A stretch of DNA of 64,000 nucleotides from Bolinopsis microptera (lineage: Eukaryota > Ctenophora > Tentaculata > Lobata > Bolinopsidae). Made by a program: the position numbers and the translations under genes. Location: assembly GCF_026151205.1 (NCBI RefSeq), contig NC_087076.1:4921902-4985901 (forward strand), written 5' to 3'. The notes below the pieces were generated by a model. It saw only the letters and a list, made by a program, of their open reading frames with translations. It searched no databases and was not told the origin of the DNA. Positions 33,302 to 46,089 of this stretch are shown piece after piece (the first letter of the stretch is position 1; the number at the start of each line of letters is the position of its first letter).

Positions 33302-36300
33302 ACATTTAAACAAGAGTATCTTTTACAGCCAAAAAAACTGGTATTATCCGAAGAATAAAAAAAATAGCTGTAAGGCCTGTACAAAGCGCCTAGTCTCACA
33401 CAAGATAATTATCACTTGAAGTATCTGTTATATGACCTATCACCCAAAATGTGCTCACCTAAACACCTAGCGACCATAACTAAACTTACTGGAGAATGGT
33501 CTTGCTACAGCTGCATTTCAGAAAATTCTTCAGTGGCGCCGCATGCCACTATTACCATCACGGCCTATACAAATCCCAGTCTCCAAATAAACGAGAAAAA
33601 TGTCACACTTTGCACAAAAAATTTGGGAATGTAGACAAATGACCGAATGTTGCTACTGTGACAACCCTATCGCCACCCAAGATGTTTCGTGCTGGCTCAA
33701 CAGGCTGCAAAGAATGCTTGAGAAAAATATTTCCCAGCATAAAGAGTCTCATTAGACAGCTTCACATGATAAATCCATAACTCTATTAGGTTTAACCCCT
33801 TTAATCGCGACCACCTATCAAATCAAATAGGTGATTTGTGAAGAAACAGATGCTGATTTGAATCCCTGGAAACAACGTCTAGTCTTCTTAATAACTGCAA
33901 ATCCTATACCGCGAAAGCAATAAAAATTACGAAGGAGTATGGGAAATTAAAACTTTTCTCGCTAAACGTTTAGGTCACTTAATGGTAACATTGAAGAAAT
34001 TTTTCGTGAGAATATAGATCAATACACAAAATACGACGTTCGCTGCTTCAATGAAACGAATAGTAACACGGAATTTTTTGCCTTTTCCCAGGGAGAGGAT
34101 CATCGAACTAGAGTTTCTATCCACCGTAATTTCAGACTCCCGCCATAGCCGTCAAATCGTGGTGAGGATTAGTTATATAAGGTTTAACAAAAAACAATGT
34201 GAATTATCTTGACATAAACGTTAAGAGCGCTCTATGTTGCCACGATAAATCCTAATATAGGAGAATTCTTTGTGCAGCACTTACCTTAAAGGGCACAAAA
34301 ACGCGTTAATCTGTAATCTCTATCGGCTCTCCAAGTGGGGATTTGAATGGATTCCTTGAACAATAAAAAAATTTCCTCCGTAACTTAGCAAGACAGGCTG
34401 AGAGCAAGAGAAAAGCATGGGGGGAGGCAGGCCGGGTTGGAGAAAGCTAGACAATAGACCTAGCTAGGATGTTAGCGGATGATATGGGAGGGGGGGGGAG
34501 CGGCTCTGTCACAAGTATGTTGGAAGACTCTAGCAATCATGGTTCGCTCCTGTGATATCAAGACCAACTAGAGTCACAGATCACAGTGCGACAATCATTG
34601 ACTCATATGTTTCGTCAATAATAGCCACCGCTGTTTACAAAATAGGGATAATTTCTGAGTCAATCTCGACCACTTGGCAACTTTTTGTCACAATCATGGT
34701 TGATCAGAATTAGGCCACAGTTGTAAACTTCAAGAAGATACAACAGAAATGTCTTCTCAGTAATAAACGATGACAGTATCCTCCAAAAGTTCAGAGAACG
34801 ACAATTTCTGCGGTAGACTGAATTTTTTTTCTTGGTTTAATAACTATGATTCTGTAGATAAAATTTGAGGCTTTCGATAAACAATAATAGTGAACAATAC
34901 GACCGAAATTTCCCAATTAAGGCAAAAAAGAGTATACCAGGCCGCCGTAAAAAACACAAAGCCGTGATCCAAGAATGGTTACGGTGCGCATGTGAACGCA
35001 AAAATAAATTTTTTATGAAGATTTGTCACAAACCCGACCCACTGAAAATGAATATTAGGTACAAGAAAATGATAAATTTGTGAATAAACGCGTTGGATAC
35101 GGCCAAAAACAAATATTACAACGCGTACTTTACAAAATATTCCTAGCGACAGCAGAAAACAATGGCAATGGTATAATAACTTGTTAAACTGAAGATAAAA
35201 AGGCAAAATTTAAGATAAACAAAATTAACTATAATGGAGCGAGATAACAGATTCTCAGCAATTGCGAATAGCTATCAAGACTATTTCGTAAAAAAATATA
35301 GCTGAGACTCTTAAGATAGAAAATGGTCTCGTATGCTCTGAGGCAGGACTATCGTAATCAGAAACTCAATTGACATAGCAAATGCCAGCGGAGCATGATC
35401 TAGAAGATCGTTCCCCGCATCAGAAATAATTGAAATAGTTAAGGGTTTGAAGAATTAAGTCGACTTCTGATATGAGTAAACTCCCCTGAAAAAATGACAC
35501 TAACTTGCACCAGTGCTTAGCTTCCTAGTCTCTGCGTCCTCTACATCAGGGAAGTTTCCGCATAAAATGAAATCGCGAAAGTAGATCCACTTCACAAAGG
35601 TGGGTCCACGTGCTGAAGTTTCAAACTATCGACCTTCTCACTACTCTCAGTTTCTCAAAAATCTTTGAAACAATAAGCAAGCGCGACTATAGATCACTTA
35701 AAGACAGAGAAAATTCTAATACACGTAACTCCAATTACTGATTTTCGGGCTGGCACAGCCAGGCGAACATGCTTTACTAGAAAGCCCAAAACCATATTCA
35801 CAGGCACTAAAAAAAACCAGGACCACAGCTCTGCTTCTATTGGACTACAGCAAGCCCTTTGACATGGTTGACAGCAGATTCTTCTGAGAAAACTTGAGCA
35901 CTATGGAGTTCCGGGGGTTGGCTTTATCTTGGTTTCACCATATCTAACCGAAGATAGCAATACTGATCGTCAACAACTGCAAGTCCTCTCACCTCAACTT
36001 AACTACGGAGTACCACAGGGCCACCATTCTCGGACCAATTCATTCATAATCTACAACAACGACTTCCTCAGATTAGTAAATATATCTAAAAATATTTATT
36101 TCGCTGACGACCGCAAACCTAATAAATAATACAGATACCATTAGAACAAACTTTAATGCATTGGTGTAATGAGATTCTGACTTTGATAATTGATTGGGCT
36201 ACTAATAACGGGCTTAAATAAAATGCTAGCAAATCTAAATATATGATCTTACTACAAATAAAAAAACTAAGGAAATAGAAAATCTACATGGGAGGTGAGC

Positions 36301-37430
36301 GAACTAAAATTATATCACGAAAAGTTTCTTGCGTGATCATGTTACAAAGCAAATTTGGGCCCACCACATAAGACATTTAGCCACTAAAGATTGTAGAAAT
36401 GCGGGTATTCTCTACAAACTCAAAGGCTCCGTACTAACACGCACTCAAGATTGAAATTCAACAGCTTTGTTCATCTCACTTGTACTACTGCTGCACAGTT
36501 ATGGGGAACAAGATCGCTAAACTCCGTTAAAAGAGTCTTCTCGGCCCGAAAAAGGGCATTCGCCGCTGCAGATAACCAATACCACCGCTATTTTTATGAC
36601 ACAAGATCTGAATAGCAACTCCTTCACAACAAAGGAAAAAAAAAAATTTTCAATCAAAACTAGAAGTAGTAGCTTTAAACCGAACGTGATAGCTAAATGT
36701 ATATTAATGCTTAATTCACAAAAGTTTATTCTAACACTGCACCACCAAATATTATAAGAAAGTTCACTGTTTATCAAACTTAAACGCACCTAGAAGACAC
36801 CTGATTCTTGCAGTACCATTTAACCGTTTATGTAATTCAGAACAAGACATTCCTACATTGGGCCTAAGGTAATATAACAAACAGTATCAACATTATTAAC
36901 TAGGACATAAAATATGTCACCACTTGCCATACAAAGACAAATACCTAATTCAATTCAAGTCTACATTCAAACACGCATGTGCTACTGCACAAGCACATAA
37001 ACCGGAATGACAAGGACTGGGACAACTCAAATTCGTACTTTTAAGAAATATATATCATTTGTAAAACATACGTTAGAATCATAAAACACGAGCAACCAAA
37101 CTTAACCTCAAACAAAATATACTAATCTTACGAGCATTATTTTACAATGCTATCGACACCCGCAATATCACTGTCATTTACACTTTTAAAAGAAAAACAT
37201 AACACCGCGCATTCTTCAGACCCTGTGTCCGCTGTTCAAAATTATGTCAAAGAAAAGAGTTTATTTTAAATTCTTAATAGTACTATTTAAAATTTGCTAA
37301 TAGCATAATAATATTTTTATACAATATTAATACTTAATACATGTGTGCATATATATTATATTTGATTGTAAATAAAGTATTATAAGGCGTAGTGCCGAGT
37401 AATGCCTTTGGTGTAGTGCTCCTTCTAATC
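33302..37430 (+). pseudogene. LINE copy L3, indel-rich, 5'-truncated
   Basis: This is the same family as L1, in + orientation, starting just before ORF2 (CTACATTTAAACAAGAG). PHD fingers are at about 33360-33760, endonuclease at 33950-34800, RT at 35450-36560, and the 3' end with GTGCCGAGTAATGCC at 37388-37425. Frameshifting indels occur every few tens of bases and a foreign-looking G-rich patch lies at 34395-34510. The indel density is far above that of L1 or L6, suggesting unpolished reads rather than age. Confidence 0.75.
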
Positions 37431-37548
37431 AGCGCGTCAAAGAGGTACTGAGAGAAGAAAAACAACAGCACAGAGGACTGTGAATGTGAACAGGGAACAG
37501 AAAACGTTCAGGCAGTGGGACCTTGCTACAGAGGAGAAAAAGTCTTCA
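37431..37548. other. Junction segment J between opposed LINE copies (first copy)
   Basis: About 115 bp containing GGGAACAGAAAACGTTCAGG and CAGTGGGACC. The same segment in the same orientation joins L5 to L6 at 55386-55505. It may be the host sequence, perhaps copia-like, into which the LINE copies were inserted. Confidence 0.5.
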
Positions 37549-40500
37549 ACAGGTACTGAGCCTTGAGTTTGTAGAGAATACCCGCAATTCTAGATACTTT
37601 AAGGTGGCTAAATGTCTAAATTGGTGGGCCCAATTAGCTTAGTATCAAATGATCACGCCAAGAAACTTTTCGTGATAACTTTGCTTAGACGCTCACCTCC
37701 CCAGTAGATTTCTATATCCATTATTTTTTTTATTGTAAGATCATATATTTCGTTCTAGCATTTAATTTAAGCCCGTTATTAGTAGCCAACTCATATATCA
37801 AAGTCATCATCTCATACACCACGCATTTACGTTGTTCTAATGTATCTGATACTTATTAATAGGTTTGCGTCGTCAGCGAAATAAATATGTTTAGCTCAAA
37901 TTACTAATCTGAGGAAGGTCGTTGATGTAGTTATGACCAGAAATTATGTCCCGAGAATGGAGCCCTGTGGTACTCCGTAGGTAAGTTTGAGGTGAGATAG
38001 ACTTGCAGTTGTTGACGCTCACGTATTGCTCTCTATCGGTTAGGATATGAGTGAAACAAGATAAAGCAACCCCCGAACATCCAATAGTGCCAAGTTTTCC
38101 TCAGAAGAAGACTGCTGCAACCATGTCAAAGGCCTTGCTGTATCCAATAAAGCAGTGCTGTGACCTGCTTTTTTCATAGTGCCCAGTGGAATATGGTTTA
38201 GGGCTTCTAGTAAAGCATGTTCGCAGCTGTGCCCAGCCCGAAATCCGTATTAGAGTCAAATAGAATTTTCTCTGTCTAAAGTGATCTAATATCGCGCTTT
38301 GCATATTTTTTTCAAAGATTTTTGAGGGAACATGACGAGTGTGAGCTAGGACGAAAGTTTGAACTTCAGCACGGTGAACCCACCTAAGTGAAGTTGAACG
38401 AACTTTCGGCGATTTTCAATTTATGCGGAAACTTCCCCTGATGTAGAGACGCAGCGACTAGCAGCTAAGCACTGGTTGCAAGTATATATGCTCACTTTTT
38501 CAGGGGAAGATACTCAAATCAGGAAGACGACTTAATCTTCAAACCCTTTCATCATTTCAATTATTTCTGATGGCGGACGAATCTTCTAGATTCATGCTCC
38601 TCTGGCATTTGCTATCTTTGAGTTTCTGAATACGATAGTCCCTGCCCTCAAGCATCGAGACCATTTTCTCTCGTAAGATCTCAGCAATATTGCAGAAATA
38701 GTCATTGAAGCTATATCGCACTTGCAGAGAATCAGTTATCTCGCTCCCATTATATTACTGTTGGTTTATCTTAATTTTGCCTTTTTTATTCTGTTAACAA
38801 GTTATTTAACCATTTCCATTGTTTTCCTGCTGTCGCTAGAATATATTGTAAAGTAACGCGTTGTATATTTGTTTTTTTTTTGTGGCCTTATCCACTGATG
38901 AGATTTTTATTTCACAAATTTCTTTCATTTTCTTGACCTTATATATCATTTTTCAGTGGTAGGGTTTGTGACAAATCTTCATACAATTTATTTTTGGATC
39001 ACATGCGCACCGAAAAACCAATTCTTGGATCCACGGCATTGTGTTTTTTAACGGCGCCTGTTTACTCTTTTTTTTGCCTTAATGGGAAATTTCGGTCGTA
39101 TAAGTTCACTATATTTTTTATCGAAAGCGCTCAAATTTATCATCTACCGAATCATAGTTATTAACCAAGTTCCAGTCTACGGCAAAATGTCGTCTCGAAC
39201 TTTGGATACGACATCGTTATTACTCGAGAAGACAATTTTCTGTTGTATCTTCATGAAGTTTACAACTGAGCCTATTACTGATCAACCATGATTGTGACAA
39301 AAGTTGCCAAGTGGTCAGAGAATGACTCAGAAATTACACCCGATTTTTACAGCGGTGGCAATAAGACGAAAATATGGTCAATGATTGTCGCACTGTGATC
39401 CTGTGACTCTAGTTGGTCCTAGATATCACAGGGAGCGAACCAAGCTCCTGCTAGAGTGTCCACATACTTATGAACAGAGGTCTATTCTTCTCCGTAGATC
39501 TAGTAGGTCTATGTTAGTATCACCGCCAGTATGAATATTTTTTGTTTCGATGTCTTGCTAAGTTACGAGGAAATTTTTAATTGTTCAAGGCAAACCATTC
39601 AAATCCCCACTTGAGGAGCGATCTATATACAGATTAACGCGTTTTTTGTGCCCTTTCAGAGGTAAGTTCTGCAACCAAGAATTCTCCTAATCTTGAGATA
39701 ATCGTGGCAGACATAGACGCTTCTTAACGTTTATGATGTCCAATAATTCCATAGTATTTTTGTTAACATATAGAACTAATCCTCCACACACGATTTGACG
39801 CTCTGGCGGGAGTCTGAACAATACGGTGGATAGAAACCCTCTAGTTCGAGCTCCTCTCCCTGAAAAGCAACACATTCCGTGTTACAATTTGTTTCCATTG
39901 AAGCAGAGAACTCGTATTTTGGTGTATTGATCTGTCTTATATTCTCCCCGAATTCTTCAATGTTCCCATTAAGATGACCTAACATTTAGCGAGAAAAGGT
40001 TTTAAATCATACTCCTTCGGTATGTTTTATTGCTTTTCGCGGTATAGTATTTGCAGTGTATTTAGAAGACTAGACGTTGTTCTCCATGGATTCAAATCAC
40101 ATCAGTAATCATCACGATCACCTATTTGATCAGATAGGTGGTCGCGATTAAATGGGTTAAACATAAAGTGTTACACTGAGATTTAATCATGTGAAGCTGT
40201 CTAATGGAGACATCAATGCTGGGAAAAATTTTTCTCAAGCAATCTTTTCACCTGTTGACCTCAGAACATCTTGTGTGGGATATGTTGTCACATAGCAACA
40301 TTCGGTCCATTTGTCTAACATTCCCAATTTTTGTGCAATGAGTTACATTTTCTCGTTTTATTGGAGACTTGATTTGTATAGCCGTGATGGTAATAGAGGC
40401 ATGACGGAGCCCACAGGACGAATTTTCTGAAATGCCGCTGTAGCAAGACCATTCTCCAGTAAGTTTAGTTATGTCGCTAGTTGTTAGGTGAGCACATTTT

Positions 40501-41735
40501 GGGAGATATGGCATAAAACAGATACTACAATTATACTTATCTTGTGTGAGACTAGGCGCTTTGTACAAGGCCTTACAGGCTATATTTACTACTTCGGACA
40601 ACTCCCAATTTTTTGGCAGTAAAAGATACTCTTGTTTTAAATGATAGATATAGGTTTGCTACTGTATATTAATATAAAAATAAAGTACACGGAAAAACAT
40701 TACTGAAAGTATCAACTCCAGATGAGTGAGCCAAAAAAAGGGGCCAGGGAAGAGTGAGGAAAACGGCGAGGTTTTGTGAACACTCTGTACCGGGTCCTAA
40801 ACTTCAGCCTCCTAACTAGAGAAACAATTCAGTTAAGTGTTATAACTTATATCTGTGGGAATAAGTTTAAAAAGTTAATTGAAGTATGTGAAATGTGAAT
40901 GTGACTTGTATTCTGTTATTTGTAACTTGTAATGTATGTACTTAGTGTCTGATTAACGTGATACAAATTAGTAAAAGATAAGATTACGATTACCCGTAAG
41001 CTGGTGCAGATTAAGACATGGTTCGTATACGGTAACTATTCTTAGTAGATTAATATTATGTCCAAATTTTCGATGTAGTATGTTTTTGTATAATGATTGG
41101 CTGTTTCTAAGGTCTGCCACAATGAAGAAACAACTCCGTCCATAGCGGCCAGTGTTTTCGAATTAAGTAGCTGCCCCCATAAATTCTTTGACACAGGTAC
41201 AGAGAGCGAGCTATCTCTCTCTTGGACAGACTGTTAGGTGGATTCCGTTTCCATCAGGATCTACAATGACCTCTCTTCTCGGTATAAAACAGTACAAATA
41301 TGGTGCAGTCAAAGACCATAGCTTGGACACTCTATTGCCTTTAGTTCAAAAATAAAACTGTTAAAAAAAGCTTAAACCTCCTCATTAAGCCACGAGAACC
41401 GTGTGGAGACTAAAGAATTAAATATAAAAAGTCGTGTTAGGATCTTTCTCAATAATAATCAATATTTCTTATAAAATCACATGAAAGGGAGTGGTGTGGT
41501 GTATCATAAGCGAGATAAATCGTTTATTACCAGAAGAAATTATGACAATTTCCGAGCCAAAATTAATACTGTCGGATCTAACATTTTGATAACTGTACAC
41601 TTCGCGTTTGATGCAGTGTACGTTAGGAAGGTCGAAAGGAACAACTCTGGAGAAGCGAGTCCGTCAAGAATAATAGACCTCCTTAGGTGAGACTGCTCAG
41701 TAACTTTAGGCTTATGGAATGCGGTTTCGAGGGGT
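37549..41735 (-). pseudogene. LINE copy L4, indel-rich, 3'-truncated
   Basis: The - strand copy begins inside the RT C-terminal region (GGTACTGAGCC), as L6 does. RT runs 37560-38560, endonuclease 38560-39990, PHD fingers 39990-40610, spacer to about 41150 and ORF1 41150-41735. ORF1 breaks off at EPIHKP, where copia-like sequence begins. It is full of small indels. Confidence 0.75.
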
Positions 41736-44700
41736 GCAGCCTCGTCCCCAATCTCTGTTACATTTCCTGATTTCTCACTCAAGAAGCCATGACATTCTCT
41801 CCATTTTCAAATACCTAACTACGTCCGTATTTCTCCATCTACTTCGGTAACAGAGACCACCGCCCGCCAATTTCTTTCACATCAGCCGCAGTCAGTTCTT
41901 TATCAACAGGTCCCCTTGACAGTTCCCCTCCAAAAGCCTTGTTTTCTTGGAATCCTCCCCCATATGTATCAAACTCATTGCTTAGCACAACATACCCGTC
42001 TATACCGACCTTTCTACCAGAGGGGTTTTGGGCTGATCCATAAGTAACCCCATCTAGTACACACTAGCTGCTCAAGTGGTGAGACCTCCACGAGTAGCAC
42101 TCATTTCTCCATGTTTCCTAGCTGGTCATTACCTTGCTACTCATCTCTACAAAGGTGTATAACGTGCGGAATAATCCGGAAACTGCTGAGTGAATCTCAT
42201 TGACATCACTAGATGGTTCCGTAAGCAAAACCAGTTCTTGCTATTACCAGACATAGCTTCTTCACTCCATCCGCACAGCGAGTAGGATTCCTGCAACCGG
42301 TTCCATTCGATGCTTGAAGAGAACGTATTCCTGTATTTGTTGATCCAAACTTAATCCCCGGTAAACGTCCTTTCTACCAGTCTTTGTCCGTGCACGATCA
42401 ACAGATGACTCTGCAGTGAGGAGTAACTCCGAGTATAGAGAGAAGATTGAGAGGCACAACTGGTTACACAACTGTTTCCGAATGTGAGATCTCCTTCCCG
42501 AATACTCGGCTTTATAATACTTATCACCTGATTGTTGTGTGACGGATAGTTTATCGAGGTTTTGAAATTGGAGCGACGATAATTTAGTTCAAGCTGTAGT
42601 TCCATGCAACTATAAATGGAAGCTCCAATCTGTCCCTGACAATTGTTAACTGATGTGAAGCTTGCAGTAATCTAGTTGTTAATCTCCTACTTAGTATCCG
42701 CAAGTTAGTATTTTGTTCAAAAATAAAGTTCCACCTAGTATTGAAGTATTAAGTCGACTTTTCATAGAATTGTCAATGTTCGAATATCAGTTTATTATGC
42801 ACGACGATAAATGTAATGTATTAATGCTTTTCATACCAAGTTACAACACAGTCTTCAAGTTATGTATCCTGGGTATTGGACAGGATATTACCCCTTAAAA
42901 AGATTTTCCCTCTCGTTACATAATACTCAATAATGTAATAGATTTGGAGTGTTTTAAAATAGTTTAAAACTAGTAATTATATTGATTGTTAAAGTATTTA
43001 CCAAGAACGTCCCCAGGCGGGTAATATCCTGTCCAAACCCTGGAAACATAAACTTGAAGACTGTGTTGTAAACTTGGATATGAAAAGCATTAATACATTA
43101 CATTTATCGTCGTGCATAATAAACTGATATTCGAACATTGACAATTCTATGAAAAGTTACTTACTACTTAATACTAGGTTGGAACTTTATTTTTGAAACA
43201 AAATACTAATTGCTACAAAGTGAGATAACAAACTAGCTTACTGTAAGCTTCACATCAGATAACAATAGTCAGGGACAGATAGGAGCTTCACATTTATTAA
43301 GTTGCATGTGTAATGATGACTCTTAGTTGACCAATTTAACACCAGTAATTGTCGTATGTACAAAAACCTGTAAAACAGCAATACTTATTACATAATAGAA
43401 TAACTTACAACCAAATTAAACCAATTCCAAATATACTACCTAATAACTAAACATTGTAACACTTACCGTTGGACGGTAGTGTGCTGCCAATGTACCACTC
43501 CTCCCAGTCCAATGGTTATCCTTCTTGGTATCATTGCTAGAAAGGTAAACACGGTTAAAGTATTCGTCCACGAAAGGATAGAGAAAGGTGTGAACCAGAT
43601 AATAACATTCCCCGGTTTTCCTTTTCCAGCAATGCTAGCCCCCATTTCTCTCAGATTGCCACTACTTAAATTTCACAAAAATACGCTCGAAAGATCCGAC
43701 TGAGCTACATCTGTCTAGATTAATCACCCGCATGACCTAATCTAGACATAATCCCTAAAATAAACTGCCACACTCCTCGAAATTTTCCAAAAATTACGCT
43801 CAACAACCCGATGGGGAGCTAACCGCTGTCTTCTGATTACACCCGCAGTTGACCTTCGAGACTAAAACAATTCGAAGTTTATTACCAAGCAAACATAATT
43901 CATCATATTAAAATTCTCTTCAAACCCCGCTAAAATACAAAACGCCACGCAACCAGTCGCGGCATTTTCAAATGCAGCTACACGGTAATTTTTATTCCAC
44001 TGCGCACAAAAAACAAGCAATCTAGAAAATCCTTTGTCCGTATTTTAAAAACTCACTGAGGTTTAAAGAATCTAGCTCAAAAACTAAAGAGCGTCTCATA
44101 AAACGAATAAAAATTTGAAATAAATGCTAACAGAACAAACTCAGCAAAGAGGATAAGCTACCTAAATTAGCTACAAACAAAGTATATAAGCAGATATATT
44201 AATTAAGTATACTCTGCGACCACACTCTTTTTGCAAATAAAATGAAATATACAAACTCAAAATAAAACTGAACGAGACGTAAATAATATATACTCCTGAC
44301 ATTTGCTCGGCCAAAATAACTCGTAAAAAACACTATTCTACGAATCATGGAACTGAAAAAACAACGAAAAAATTTGCTTAATCTTATAACTGACATAAAA
44401 TTGGTCCTAAACAAGTATTCTATTTAAAATCATGAACCCGACAACAAAGTGTGATAAACAAACTTAACCCGACAAGATTTTAACACAAAACATAAAACTG
44501 AAAACAAACTCAAAAAACCTAAAATAAATACATCGACGCTTTGACTCAAAAACTTAAGAACTCAAACACTCGACAACACTCGAACAGCGTATGACCGATG
44601 ACTATCTTTGAGATATTCGTCCAAGTGAAAGTATTCCTGTTTCAAGAATCTTTGCCAAATCTCCACTGTAACACCCTTCTTTGTTAAACATCAGCCCAAC

Positions 44701-45958
44701 ATATTTGGTGTAAAACCCATCTGAACTCTCCTATTACACCTTTATGTAAGTTTTTCTGCAGATCGGCTATATCAAGGATAATCTTTATCTTGACCCTAAC
44801 TGCTGGAGTGTACCTATCATAGAGTTGTTTTGAAACAATCAAGCCAACAATCGGGATCAACTTCATTATGCGGACTCCTGAAAACAACAATCTGACAACA
44901 CTTGTCTTATATAGATCGCTGCCAGGCTGTGCCGAAGTACAGCTAAGTGTTTTCAGCAGCGAATATAGAGTGCCGACTCTGCTTTAACTTTATTGCCGAC
45001 CACCTATCAGGTTTGCTACATTTCCAACGTAAGGAAAATAATGTAACCACTAGCACTATGCTTGGTTGCGGAGATGTTCCCAAGCTTGCATCTGGGAAGC
45101 ACAAGAGGTGTATAGTGTTCCTTTCTCAATATCTAATTTTTCTATAGACTAATCTTTTTTGGGCCCGTCAGCCAATTATCTTGTTACCTAAGAATTTAAA
45201 CTTTTAAGGTGTTTCACTTTTTGTACGTGTAAGTGGAATGTTCCAGAGTGTAAAAGGATAAATCAGGGTCTGGTTTGAGAGCTCAAGCCACAAAAGTTTT
45301 TTCCCCAATCGCTTTTGAAATTCTACTAATTCCTCCTCCGTGAGGTCACTCTCTGCTTCCGTACATCTTGCTACTAGCTATATCCACAGGTCTTGATACG
45401 AATGCGTAATCTCTTTGATCGACATATATATCTTCATTCTGCTCCACTTTCCACCCAAGATAGGTGAAAACTCCCCGTATAACTTCTGCTGATTTTTGAA
45501 CGTCCTGTAGATTTATTTTATTACGTGTTTCTTGAATCGCGTGTTCCACAGTGCAATAATATCATCAACGTGTGTAACCATCACTCCTTGCAATTCTGTA
45601 TGTTCTCGGTAATAATCTAAACAAAGATTTATCTAACTTTGGATCTCACAGCGTAGAAGTTCTCAGTCAGATGTTTCCTTAATAGTAACGTTACCATCGT
45701 CTTCACTGTCACCGAAGTTCCCGCGAAAGCGTTAAGTAATTTCCAGAATACACCCTCGCTTCCTATATCACGGGAGGTTTAACAAATACGTCTCTCATAG
45801 TTCCTTTAGCTTGAAGAAAAGCACTGGATTACATCTAAAGTGTCAAACAGTCCAATTATAGAAGCTGCGTAGTGAAAATAACAGTCAATAACTACATAGT
45901 TCCCGTAGGAGAGTCCCTTTTCCTCATGACACAATTACTCCTCGAAACCTCTAGCAAC
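41736..45958 (-). pseudogene. Copia-like element, left arm of a large inverted repeat
   Basis: On the - strand the RT C-terminal part has VFTYLGWKVEQNEDIYVDQR (45346-45600, preceded by a V-x-HVDD motif). RNase H has NASLGNIS-like and SSNKVKR text (about 44940-45140) and ends with ILDIADLQKNLHKGVIGEF (44684-44890). This is the Ty1/copia order, with L-G, DASLGN and WSS-x-K motifs. A 0.8-1 kb region without frames (about 43700-44640) is LTR-like. It is followed by gag-side frames (42351-42605 and others) interrupted by an inverted-repeat insertion (42605-43315). All frames are broken. Confidence 0.65.
42605..43315. mobile_element. Inverted-repeat element inside copia-like sequence (left copy)
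   Basis: Arms of roughly 300 bp begin with GAAGCTCCAATCTGTCCCTG and close with its reverse complement. GGATATTACCC / GGGTAATATCC flank a centre near 42895-43020. The better-preserved copy is at 48690-49388. No reading frame is visible; it is MITE- or foldback-like. Confidence 0.6.
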
Positions 45959-46089
45959 CAGTCTTGTCTTTAAACTTGCTCATCGTTTCCCCTCCCCTTA
46001 GTAAGTTACTACCCACCTTGAGATACATGACTTTGTCCCGGTATCTTCTTTTGTTTCTTGGTATAGGCTCCGAATTTTCTGACAGTCTT
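45959..46089. other. Asymmetric centre of the large inverted repeat
   Basis: The arms meet at CTCGAAACCTCTAGCAA (45936-45958) and TTGCTAGAGGTTTCGAG (46091-46107). The 130 bp between them are not palindromic and contain AGATACATGACTTTGTCCCG. A single-copy loop of this size is what a genuine inverted duplication or a foldback template switch would leave. Confidence 0.6.
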